Positions 1-7,607 of a stretch of 18,652 bases of DNA are shown here, in pieces. The notes beneath the pieces were generated by a model that saw only the letters and a program-made list of their open reading frames with translations, had not been told where the DNA came from and ran no database searches. Each line of letters opens with the position of its first letter. Positions within the stretch are counted from its first letter, which is position 1. This stretch comes from Chitinophaga pinensis (lineage in GTDB: Bacteria; Bacteroidota; Bacteroidia; Flavobacteriales_D; Crocinitomicaceae): contig CAMBMC010000013.1 in assembly GCA_945868555.1 (NCBI GenBank), positions 1-18,652 of the forward strand, read 5' to 3'. The translations under genes were made by a program, and so were the position numbers.

Positions 1-1181
1 GTTGGTTTAATTAAAATAAACTGTTCGGCTTCACTATTTTTCAAGGCAAATAAAGCCAAATCTGATTGTTGTGTCGCTTCAGATGGAACCGAAAGTGTAA
101 TAAATCTATTGTTTTGAATCAGTGCTGTAGGCAAGGAAATTGGACATACCATGCGAACCTCATTTTCTTTGCACCACCGTGAAACGATAACGGCCCCCTC
201 CATGGAGAAAGGCCCAATTACCATGTCCATATCTATGAACTCATCCTTTTCTAAAACATTCTTTGCTGAGGCGCTGTCACTTTTCACATCGAAAACATAT
301 ACATTGGCATGAAGCCCTAATGATTCTAGCGAGTCTAAGGCCAATTTCGCACCCATGTAAAACTCCGTCGCAAAATTTGCGAGCTGTTCTGAATAACCTT
401 CGGTACGATCTAAGTACAATGGCAATAAGAGGGCGACATTGTAGGTATTTTTTAAAGGGAAATCCATAGATTTTTCAACAAGAACATCCTTTTTAGGCAA
501 TACTTGACGAATATTTACATCCTCTATTTTTTCTTTTTTAAGAGGGATTACAATGCGATCACCTGGTTTAATTTTGGTGTTTTTCAAGCCATTAAAACGC
601 ATAAGCTCTGCTGTAGAAACCATATAGCGCTTTGAAATGATATATAAGTTTTCGTGACCCAACACAATGTGATCAATAATCGAATCTGAAAACGACAATT
701 GAAGGTTTGGTTTATCTTGAAAACGAATGGTGTCCGCATCAGCAAGGGGCACCTCCGTGAAATTATTCACATCTTCGAGAACAACATCTTTCATTACCCC
801 TTTTATGAGAAGCACTTGCCCTACCTTCAAACCAAGTTCCGCGTCTGGATTATCGGCTATAATTGCCTCTACCTTTACCCCATATTTTTTTGAGATGGCA
901 AATAAAGTTTCCTTCGTAAGGACCGTATGTTTTACATCAACTAGCGAAATAGGAATCAAAAGTTTTTGTCCTTCAACCAAGCCTTTTTCACATCCTGGAT
1001 TTGCAGTGATTATTTTATCTACTGGAACATTGTACGTTTTATGAATGCCAAAGAGTGTATTTCCCGTCTGGACAAAATGAACATAGTATTTTACTCCGGA
1101 AACAATCTCAACAAGTGGCGTTCCTTGCGCGCGAAGCACAGAAAAAATTCCAAGTAAGAGCGTGAAAATTAAATACTTCAT
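1..1181 (-). CDS. LysM-repeat protein with periplasmic-binding-protein fold (C-terminus cut by window edge)
   Basis: The reading frame is open from an ATG at 1181 to the left edge (393 codons, no stop), so the protein is partial. It starts with a short hydrophobic signal peptide (residues 1 to about 18, ending LRAQG). Three LysM-like modules follow at about 32-79, 84-127 and 170-214; each has the ...TLF/LY.I...Y.V....I...NP/NG...L..GQ.L.IP pattern. From about 247 (YNVALLLPLYLD) a type-1 periplasmic-binding-protein-like domain begins, including GAKLALDSL and MVIGPFSMEGAVIVSRWC. This LysM plus binding-fold architecture is common in Bacteroidota and is usually annotated as a LysM or ABC substrate-binding-like protein; its ligand is unknown. 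LysM suggests a periplasmic, peptidoglycan-associated location. It lies 41 bases downstream of guaA on the same strand and is probably co-transcribed. No Shine-Dalgarno is seen; the pre-start sequence is A-rich, as is usual in this phylum. The domain call is firm, the role is not. Confidence 0.85.
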   Translation of the reverse strand, partial: MKYLIFTLLLGIFSVLRAQGTPLVEIVSGVKYYVHFVQTGNTLFGIHKTYNVPVDKIITANPGCEKGLVEGQKLLIPISLVDVKHTVLTKETLFAISKKYGVKVEAIIADNPDAELGLKVGQVLLIKGVMKDVVLEDVNNFTEVPLADADTIRFQDKPNLQLSFSDSIIDHIVLGHENLYIISKRYMVSTAELMRFNGLKNTKIKPGDRIVIPLKKEKIEDVNIRQVLPKKDVLVEKSMDFPLKNTYNVALLLPLYLDRTEGYSEQLANFATEFYMGAKLALDSLESLGLHANVYVFDVKSDSASAKNVLEKDEFIDMDMVIGPFSMEGAVIVSRWCKENEVRMVCPISLPTALIQNNRFITLSVPSEATQQSDLALFALKNSEAEQFILIKP

Positions 1182-1197
1182 TTTACTTTTTTCTCGG

Positions 1198-1217
1198 GGC
1201 ATACCAATCGGAATGCC
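1198..1217 (-). repeat. Intergenic hairpin between guaA and the LysM gene
   Basis: GGCAT at 1198-1202 pairs with ATGCC at 1213-1217, and CC at 1204-1205 pairs with GG at 1210-1211, giving seven base pairs with one mismatch and an AATC loop. It sits in the 41-base guaA/LysM gap. It has no following T-run on the minus strand (the next bases are CCGAGAAAAAAG), so it does not look like a classical terminator. It could be an mRNA processing or stability element. Confidence 0.4.
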
Positions 1218-1222
1218 AGTTA

Positions 1223-2755
1223 TTATTCCCACTCAATTGTAGCCGGTGGCTTTGAACTTATGTCATAGGTCACGCGGTTAATCCCTTTCACTTGGTTGAT
1301 AATGCGGTTCGAAATGCGAGCAAGAAACTCGTAGGGCAAGTGACACCAATCCGCCGTCATGCCATCCGTTGAGGATACTGCACGCAGCGCAATCGCATTT
1401 TCGTAGGTGCGTTCATCCCCCATGACCCCGACGGATTGCACCGGCAAAAAGATGGCTCCCGCTTGCCACACGTCATTGTAAAGACCTTCTTCTTTCAAGC
1501 CTTGAATAAAAATGTGGTCAACCTCTTGTAAGATGCGCACTTTTTCTTTGGTGACATCGCCCAAGATTCGAATCCCCAATCCCGGACCAGGGAACGGATG
1601 TCTATTCAAGATGGCATCATCAATTTTTAAAGATCTGCCGATACGACGCACTTCATCTTTAAACAATAATCGAAGCGGTTCAACAACTTGCAATTTCATG
1701 TAATCAGGAAGTCCACCAACATTGTGATGCGACTTTATGGTTTGAGAAGGTCCACCATTGACAGAAACAGATTCAATTACATCGGGATAAATCGTCCCTT
1801 GTCCCAACCATTTTGCATCTTTAATTTCTTTGGACTCTCTGTCAAACACGTCGATAAATACTTTTCCTATGGCTTTGCGCTTTCGTTCAGGGTCTGTTTC
1901 CCCTTCAAGTGCGGTATAAAATTCTTCAGAAGCATTGACTCCTTTCACATTCAAGCCCATGTGCTTGTAAGAATCTAGCACTTGCTCAAACTCGTTCTTG
2001 CGCAACAAGCCATTGTCCACGAAAATACAATGAAGATTCTCACCTATGGCTTTGTGCAGTAAAACTGCGGCTACTGATGAATCTACTCCCCCCGAAAGTC
2101 CCAAGATAACTTTGTCCGAACCAATCGTAGCGCGAAGTGAAACAACAGTCTCATCAACAAATGATTCTGGGGTCCAATCTTGCGAACAACCACACACCCC
2201 TACAATGAAATTACGCAACAAAATCGCGCCTTCCATGGAATGATATACCTCTGGATGGAACTGAATGGCAAATGTTTGTTCGCCCTCAATTTCATATCCC
2301 GCCACCTCGACATCCTCTGTACTGGCGATAATCTTATAGTTTGAAGGAATCTTTTTTATTGTATCTCCATGTGACATCCATACTTGACTTCCGTCAGACA
2401 TTCCGCGCATCAAAACATTCGAATGATCAATGAATTTCAAATGCGCCCGACCATATTCGCGAATGGATGATGGCAATACCTCACCACCAAAATGATGAGC
2501 TAGATATTGTGCACCAAAGCAAACCCCCAATAATGGGATTTTTCCTTTAATGGCGGATAAATTAGGTCTTGGAGAAGCTTCATCACGCACGGAGAAAGGA
2601 CTTCCGGAGAGAATCACCCCTTTAATGTTTGGTGTGATTTCTGGACATTTATTCCACGGATGAATCTCACAGTAAACATTCATTTCGCGCACTCTGCGTG
2701 CTATAAGCTGCGTATATTGCGAGCCAAAATCAAGAATTAAAATCATTTCATGCAT
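1223..2755 (-). CDS. guaA: GMP synthase (glutamine-hydrolysing)
   Basis: Converts XMP, ATP and glutamine to GMP, the last step of de novo guanine nucleotide synthesis, in the cytosol. The N-terminal class-I glutamine amidotransferase domain shows ILILDFGSQYTQ, the nucleophile Cys in GVCFGAQ (about residue 79) and the His/Glu pair in FHPEV (about 167 and 169). The ATP-pyrophosphatase domain carries the P-loop SGGVDSS (about 221-227). The C-terminal dimerisation domain ends in PPATIEWE, typical of the family. I chose the ATG at 2755 (510 aa): MHEMILILDFG lines up with the usual flavobacterial N-terminus, and 510 aa is the normal length. The frame can be read up to a GTG at 2770, but that codon lies in the TATCTTTG promoter box. 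An ATG at 2746 is the alternative. The LysM gene follows in the same direction and secA diverges. Confidence 0.97.
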   Translation of the reverse strand: MHEMILILDFGSQYTQLIARRVREMNVYCEIHPWNKCPEITPNIKGVILSGSPFSVRDEASPRPNLSAIKGKIPLLGVCFGAQYLAHHFGGEVLPSSIREYGRAHLKFIDHSNVLMRGMSDGSQVWMSHGDTIKKIPSNYKIIASTEDVEVAGYEIEGEQTFAIQFHPEVYHSMEGAILLRNFIVGVCGCSQDWTPESFVDETVVSLRATIGSDKVILGLSGGVDSSVAAVLLHKAIGENLHCIFVDNGLLRKNEFEQVLDSYKHMGLNVKGVNASEEFYTALEGETDPERKRKAIGKVFIDVFDRESKEIKDAKWLGQGTIYPDVIESVSVNGGPSQTIKSHHNVGGLPDYMKLQVVEPLRLLFKDEVRRIGRSLKIDDAILNRHPFPGPGLGIRILGDVTKEKVRILQEVDHIFIQGLKEEGLYNDVWQAGAIFLPVQSVGVMGDERTYENAIALRAVSSTDGMTADWCHLPYEFLARISNRIINQVKGINRVTYDISSKPPATIEWE

Positions 2756-2759
2756 GGCC

Positions 2760-2767
2760 CAAAGATA
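2760..2767 (-). promoter_or_regulatory. Bacteroidota -7 box TATCTTTG for guaA
   Basis: A perfect match to the phylum consensus TAnnTTTG, reading TATCTTTG on the minus strand. It ends four bases before the guaA ATG at 2755, so transcription would begin almost at the start codon. I see no clear TTTG/TTG -33 element at the usual 19-21 base spacing, which lowers confidence. Confidence 0.5.
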
Positions 2768-2929
2768 CACTGAAATTGATGATTATAGGTGCTTTGATTC
2801 CATTCAAGCACAACTGAATTGTTAACAAGATTTCAACGACATTTTGTCAGCAAATACGGAATGGAACGATTTATGACAAAAGCAGCGAAATTTACAACGA
2901 AAGCCAACTTAAATCTACTAGATTTTACT

Positions 2930-2937
2930 TAAATTTG
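2930..2937 (+). promoter_or_regulatory. -7 box TAAATTTG for secA
   Basis: Perfect TAnnTTTG match, 27 bases before the secA ATG. A start site about six bases downstream would give a leader of roughly 20 bases that contains the small upstream ORF at 2951. No convincing -33 TTG is seen, so this is a moderate call. Confidence 0.45.
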
Positions 2938-2950
2938 GCCCTTTGTTAAC

Positions 2951-2968
2951 ATGCAACTTGAACGATGA
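2951..2968 (+). promoter_or_regulatory. Five-codon upstream ORF overlapping the secA start
   Basis: ATG at 2951 is followed by four sense codons (peptide MQLER) and a TGA at 2966-2968. The TGA overlaps the secA ATG (2965-2967) in an ATGA arrangement and is in a different frame. This geometry would allow termination-reinitiation coupling. Whether it is translated cannot be told from sequence alone; a five-codon ORF can arise by chance. Confidence 0.35.
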
Positions 2969-5900
2969 TTTCAGACTTATTAAAGAAACTATTTGGGGAT
3001 AAAACCGCAAAGGAACGCAAGGAATATCAACCCATTGTAGATAAATCAAATGAATTTTGTGCGCAATACCAGTCGCTTTCTGACGACGAACTTCGTGATA
3101 AAACAGCTGGGTTTCGGCAACAGGTAAAGGAATCTATCCAATCTTTGGAAGATTCCCTGAATGAACTTAAAGCAGAAGCTTCGGATGTTGCAACTCCGAT
3201 TCACGAAAAAGAAGTTCTGTTTGACCGAATTGATAAAATGGCCAAACAAATTGACGAGAAAATAGAGGAAACACTTGCCATTATTCTTCCTGAAGCATTT
3301 GCGGTAGTTAAAGAAACCGCGCGCCGTTGGTCAGAGAATGGACAATTGGTGGTGAAGGCACAAAACTTTGACAAAGATCTTGCGGCGAAGAAAGACGGCA
3401 TCACCATTCAAGGCGATCAAGCCATTTGGCACAACCAATGGACAGCGGCCGGAGCTGAAGTGAAGTGGAACATGATTCATTATGATGTTCAATTGATGGG
3501 AGGTGCTGTGCTCCACCGAGGAAACATTGCTGAAATGCAAACTGGTGAAGGAAAAACGCTTGTGGCAACATTGCCTGTTTACTTGAACGCACTTTCAGGA
3601 AAAGGTGTTCACGTAGTGACAGTAAACGACTACCTTGCCAAGCGCGACTCGGAATGGATGGGTCCCTTGTATCAATTTCATGGATTGAAGGTAGATTGCA
3701 TCGATAAGCATACACCAAACTCTGAGAGCCGTCGCCAAGCTTACCTTGCGGACATCACCTTCGGAACGAACAACGAGTTTGGTTTCGATTACTTGCGCGA
3801 CAATATGGCAGGCGCAGTGGACGAACTCGTTCAACAGAAACACCATTTTGCCATTGTCGATGAGGTCGATTCCGTTTTGATTGATGATGCGCGAACGCCA
3901 CTAATTATTTCTGGTCCAACTCCACGAGGCGAAGAGCATGAGTTTCACCAACTGAAGCCACGTGTTGAAAATGTGGTGGCCGCTCAACGAAATTATGTCA
4001 ACCAATGTTTGGCGGAAGCGAAAAAACTTCTTGTTGTGATCAACGGTGAGGCAGAAGCTGGACAAGATGCCAAACAAATGTTGGAAGAAGGAGGTATTGC
4101 ACTGCTTCGTGCACACCGAGGACTTCCTAAAAATAAAGCACTGATTAAATACCTTTCCGAGTCTGGTATAAGGGCTCATCTGCAGAAGATCGAAAACTTC
4201 TACATGCAGGAGCAAGGAAAGAACATGAAGAAAATTGACAAAGAACTTTTCTTTGTTATTGATGAAAAAAACAACACGATAGAATTGACAGATAAAGGCA
4301 TCACCCTTATTTCTGGTTCGGACGATCGTGATTTCTTCATCATGCCCGATATCGGTTCTGAAATTGCTCGCCTTCAAAAGGAGGAACTGGAGAAAGAAGC
4401 TTATTTGGAGCGTAAAGATGTGTTGGTGCGCGACTACAGTATCAAGTCTGAACGCATTCACTCCGTAAACCAGCTATTGAAGGCTTATACCCTTTTCGAA
4501 AAAGAAGTGGAATATGTCATTTTGGATGGAAAGGTGAAAATTGTCGATGAGCAAACGGGTCGAATCATGGAAGGACGCCGTTACTCCGATGGATTGCACC
4601 AAGCCATTGAAGCAAAAGAGAATGTAACCGTTGAAGCAGCAACGCAAACCTATGCCACGATCACACTTCAAAACTACTTTAGAATGTACCACAAATTGGC
4701 GGGCATGACGGGTACAGCTGAAACTGAAGCAAAGGAATTGTGGGACATCTACAAATTGGAAGTGTTGGCGATTCCTACTCACCGATCCTTGATTCGTAAA
4801 GATCAAAATGATTTGGTGTTTAAAACAGCAAGAGAGAAATACTCGGCAGTCATAGAAGAAATTGAAAAGTTAGTCGTACAAGGACGCCCAGTTTTGGTGG
4901 GAACAACCACGGTAGAGATTTCTGAATTGTTGAGCCGAATGCTCAAGATGAAAAACATCAATCACCAAGTATTGAACGCGAAATACCACCAGAAGGAAGC
5001 AGAGATTGTTGCCATGGCAGGTAAAGCGGGAGCGGTAACGATTGCCACCAACATGGCAGGTCGTGGTACCGACATCAAATTGGGAGAGGGTGTTAAGGAA
5101 GTGGGAGGCTTGGCCATCATTGGTACTGAGCGTCACGATTCACGTCGTGTTGACCGTCAGTTACGCGGACGTTCTGGCCGACAAGGTGACCCGGGATCAT
5201 CACAGTTTTTTGTTTGCTTGGAAGATGACTTAATGCGTAAGTTCGGTTCTGAACGCATCGCTAAGTTGATGGATCGCATGGGGCTCAAAGAAGGCGAAGT
5301 CATCACGCACAGCATGGTTTCCAAATCTATTGAGCGCGCTCAAAAGAAAGTAGAAGAAAATAACTTTGGTGTAAGAAAGCGTTTGTTGGAATACGATGAT
5401 GTAATGAATGCTCAACGTAAAGCAATTTACAAAAAACGCCGCAATGCCCTATATGGTGATCGAATGGACTTGGATATCGACAACATGTTCTACGATGTCT
5501 GTGAATCGACTGTTCTTGTGCATGGAAAAGAGGCTTTCGAAGCCTTTGAATTGGATTTGATCCGATTGATTGGTATCGATTCACCTGTTACCCAACAAGA
5601 ATATGCAGTTATCGACCGCACCGAACTTACAGAGAAGGTTTACCAAGCTATGCGTGAGCAATACGACCGTAAATCTGAAAAAGTAGCTCACCGCGCGTTT
5701 CCACAAATCAAGCACGTATTCGAAACGATGTCCGACAAGTACAAAAACATCGTGTTCCCATTGTCTGATGGTCGTCGCGAAATTCGGATGATTATCAACC
5801 TTGAGGAGGCGTACAAATCTGAAGGAGCCGTTATCTCACGTGACTTTGAGAAGAATGTTATCCTTGGAAAAATCGATGACGAGTGGAAAGAGCATTTGCG

Positions 5901-6318
5901 TGAAATGGATGACCTTCGCTCTGCGGTGCACAATGCACAGTATGAGCAGAAAGACCCATTGTTGGTGTATAAACTTGAATCGTTTGAATTGTTTAAATCG
6001 ATGTTGCTGCGCTTAAATGGTGAGGCGATTGAAATGTTGATGAAGTTGGATCTTCCCTCAGAGCAGGAAGTGCAAAGCACCAATAAGGAAATTACGCATC
6101 AGAACAATTACGCGAAAGCACAAACGAATCAAGATTCTTCTACAACATCCACTACTCCGCCGCAATTTAGTAACAATCAAGCCAATCAACAGGCGATTCG
6201 CAATTCTATGCCACAGCAAGAAAAGCAACAGCCCGTTGTCGCGGATCCAAAAATTGGTCGAAATGACCCTTGTCCATGTGGAAGTGGAAAGAAGTATAAA
6301 CAATGTCACGGAAAATAA
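2965..6318 (+). CDS. secA: Preprotein translocase ATPase SecA
   Basis: Motor ATPase of the Sec pathway that drives unfolded preproteins through SecYEG at the inner membrane. The Walker A is MQTGEGKT (K197), the DEAD-type Walker B is DEVD (299-302), followed by DDARTPLIISG. Helicase-type motifs NMAGRGTD (696-703) and LRGRSGRQGDPGSSQFF (from 733) are intact. The C-terminal zinc-binding tail has Cys1103, Cys1105, Cys1114 and His1115 after a Gln/Asn/Thr-rich linker (about 1035-1090). At 1117 aa it is far longer than the roughly 900-aa E. coli protein, but this is normal in Bacteroidota, where extra sequence follows DEVD...PLIISG (about residues 320-480 here). The start is the first ATG after an in-frame TGA at 2959. 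Two envelope/sugar-related genes follow closely on the same strand. Confidence 0.98.
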   Translation: MISDLLKKLFGDKTAKERKEYQPIVDKSNEFCAQYQSLSDDELRDKTAGFRQQVKESIQSLEDSLNELKAEASDVATPIHEKEVLFDRIDKMAKQIDEKIEETLAIILPEAFAVVKETARRWSENGQLVVKAQNFDKDLAAKKDGITIQGDQAIWHNQWTAAGAEVKWNMIHYDVQLMGGAVLHRGNIAEMQTGEGKTLVATLPVYLNALSGKGVHVVTVNDYLAKRDSEWMGPLYQFHGLKVDCIDKHTPNSESRRQAYLADITFGTNNEFGFDYLRDNMAGAVDELVQQKHHFAIVDEVDSVLIDDARTPLIISGPTPRGEEHEFHQLKPRVENVVAAQRNYVNQCLAEAKKLLVVINGEAEAGQDAKQMLEEGGIALLRAHRGLPKNKALIKYLSESGIRAHLQKIENFYMQEQGKNMKKIDKELFFVIDEKNNTIELTDKGITLISGSDDRDFFIMPDIGSEIARLQKEELEKEAYLERKDVLVRDYSIKSERIHSVNQLLKAYTLFEKEVEYVILDGKVKIVDEQTGRIMEGRRYSDGLHQAIEAKENVTVEAATQTYATITLQNYFRMYHKLAGMTGTAETEAKELWDIYKLEVLAIPTHRSLIRKDQNDLVFKTAREKYSAVIEEIEKLVVQGRPVLVGTTTVEISELLSRMLKMKNINHQVLNAKYHQKEAEIVAMAGKAGAVTIATNMAGRGTDIKLGEGVKEVGGLAIIGTERHDSRRVDRQLRGRSGRQGDPGSSQFFVCLEDDLMRKFGSERIAKLMDRMGLKEGEVITHSMVSKSIERAQKKVEENNFGVRKRLLEYDDVMNAQRKAIYKKRRNALYGDRMDLDIDNMFYDVCESTVLVHGKEAFEAFELDLIRLIGIDSPVTQQEYAVIDRTELTEKVYQAMREQYDRKSEKVAHRAFPQIKHVFETMSDKYKNIVFPLSDGRREIRMIINLEEAYKSEGAVISRDFEKNVILGKIDDEWKEHLREMDDLRSAVHNAQYEQKDPLLVYKLESFELFKSMLLRLNGEAIEMLMKLDLPSEQEVQSTNKEITHQNNYAKAQTNQDSSTTSTTPPQFSNNQANQQAIRNSMPQQEKQQPVVADPKIGRNDPCPCGSGKKYKQCHGK

Positions 6319-6330
6319 TGTACTAAACTA

Positions 6331-7092
6331 ATGGCGGGCATTCATTCGGTTTCTATCGTTGGGACAGGCAATGTTGCCCATCATCTTGGCAAGGCCTTTC
6401 GTGACGTAGGTATTTCAATCTCCGATGTTTATGGCCGAAATAACGCTTCTACGAACGAATTAGCGCATTTATTATACTGTTCTGTTGCTCCTACGCTGAA
6501 TGAATTGACAGGTGACCTCATCCTTTTATGTGTATCTGACAATGCCGTGATCGACGTGGCCTCGAGCATTTCAGTAAATCGTCGCTTAGCCTATACTTCG
6601 GGATCGGTTCCTTTGTCATCGTTGCCAATTAGAACGTTTTGTGGTGTGTTCTATCCCCTCCAAACCTTTTCGAAACACCGCGAAATTGACATCACGACTG
6701 TACCTTTTCTTATTGAAGGAAATTCAGAACAACATGAATCGGAATTGATGCAATTGGCTTCGAAAATAAGTCAACACGTCCTATCAGCCAATTCAAACGA
6801 TCGACTGAATTACCATATCAGTGCTGTGTTTGTCAATAATTTTGTCAATCATCTCTTTTCACAAGGAAAAGCTCATGTGGAGGAACATGGACTTGATTGG
6901 GAAGTGCTGAAACCATTGATTTTCGAAACCATTGGGAAAATTTCAGATTTAGATCCACTTGAGGCGCAAACAGGACCAGCAGTGCGAAAGGACGAGCAAA
7001 CCATAGAACGCCATCTGAATGAATTGGAAGGTAAGTCCAAAGAAATCTATACGCTTATTACTCAGAGCATTCAACAATCTGCAAAAAAATGA
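6331..7092 (+). CDS. Rossmann-fold / DUF2520 domain protein
   Basis: 253 aa. The N-terminus carries the nucleotide-binding signature SIVGTGNVAHHLGKAF (GxGxxA at residues 11-16), as in the NADP-binding half of ProC-like and F420-dependent oxidoreductases. The C-terminal half (about 125-250), including FVNNFVNHLF and LIFETIGKI, matches my memory of the DUF2520 helical domain. The family has no firmly established reaction; a role as an NAD(P)-dependent dehydrogenase is inference. It begins 12 bases after the secA stop and its own stop overlaps the next ATG (ATGA at 7089-7092), so it is translationally coupled to the KdsC-like phosphatase, a pairing often seen in Bacteroidota. It is probably cytosolic, with no signal peptide or membrane segment. 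Confidence 0.85.
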   Translation: MAGIHSVSIVGTGNVAHHLGKAFRDVGISISDVYGRNNASTNELAHLLYCSVAPTLNELTGDLILLCVSDNAVIDVASSISVNRRLAYTSGSVPLSSLPIRTFCGVFYPLQTFSKHREIDITTVPFLIEGNSEQHESELMQLASKISQHVLSANSNDRLNYHISAVFVNNFVNHLFSQGKAHVEEHGLDWEVLKPLIFETIGKISDLDPLEAQTGPAVRKDEQTIERHLNELEGKSKEIYTLITQSIQQSAKK

Positions 7093-7607
7093 TCAGTTAC
7101 AAGGAACGATTAAATCATGTCACCACCTTTATGTTTGACGTTGATGGGGTATTGACCTCTGGAGAGGTCATTCTTTTTAAAGATGAAATTGTCCGTACAC
7201 TTCATTCACGCGATGCCTATGCCTTGCAATATGCAGCGAAAATGGGCTACCGCATCATCATCATCACTGGGGGAAACTCAACGGATGTGCGCGACCGTTT
7301 ACTTGGTCTAGGCATTCATGAGGTGCACCTATCCTCATTTAATAAACTGAATGTGTACAACGACATCAAACTCCGCCACGATTTGCGTGACGAAGAAATC
7401 TTGTACATGGGAGATGACATCCCCGATTATCAAGTAATGACTGCAGCAGGAGTCGCCACTTGTCCGCAGGATGCAGCCATAGAAATCAAGCACATCAGCC
7501 ACTACCAATCGCCATTTACAGGAGGTAAAACATGTGTACGCGATGTGATTGAGCAAACATTGCGGGTACAGAAAAAATGGTTTTCTGAAGAAGCCTTTGA
7601 ATGGTAA
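7089..7607 (+). CDS. KdsC-like HAD-family phosphatase (3-deoxy-manno-octulosonate-8-phosphatase type)
   Basis: 172 aa, the size of the cap-less C0 HAD phosphatases that form tetramers. Motif I is FDVDGVLT (Asp17 nucleophile, Asp19 acid/base), motif II is IITGG (Thr60), Lys86 in FNKLN fits motif III and the Mg-binding motif is GDDIPD (108-113). KdsC removes phosphate from KDO-8-phosphate, giving KDO for lipopolysaccharide inner core; relatives act on other sugar acid phosphates (for example N-acylneuraminate 9-phosphate). The substrate cannot be assigned by eye, but KDO-8-P is the default in a Gram-negative with no kdsA or kpsF fusion in view. The start overlaps the DUF2520 stop. Its TAA directly abuts the stop codon of the convergent T9SS gene. 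Confidence 0.85.
   Translation: MISYKERLNHVTTFMFDVDGVLTSGEVILFKDEIVRTLHSRDAYALQYAAKMGYRIIIITGGNSTDVRDRLLGLGIHEVHLSSFNKLNVYNDIKLRHDLRDEEILYMGDDIPDYQVMTAAGVATCPQDAAIEIKHISHYQSPFTGGKTCVRDVIEQTLRVQKKWFSEEAFEW

Larger units (their letters stand above)
2756..2964. other. Divergent intergenic region between guaA and secA
   Basis: About 210 AT-rich bases without a credible gene of its own. It holds the guaA -7 box on the minus strand, a TAAATTTG box and a five-codon upstream ORF before secA on the plus strand, and two copies of TTGTTAACA (2819-2827 and 2943-2951). The first copy is part of the perfect 10-base palindrome TTGTTAACAA. No RNA gene or terminator is seen. Confidence 0.6.

Noticed and set aside
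727..1044. 105-codon plus-strand ORF
   Set aside because: It is antisense to the LysM-domain gene, whose signal peptide and three LysM modules are clear; the plus reading shows nothing recognisable.
3901..4461. 186-codon minus-strand ORF inside secA
   Set aside because: It lies wholly antisense to a conserved part of SecA, has low-complexity Phe/Leu-rich composition typical of reverse-strand reading, and shows no domain or start signal.
5688..6083. 131-codon minus-strand ORF at the 3-prime end of secA
   Set aside because: It is a Ser/Ile-rich shadow of the secA coding strand with no recognisable motif.
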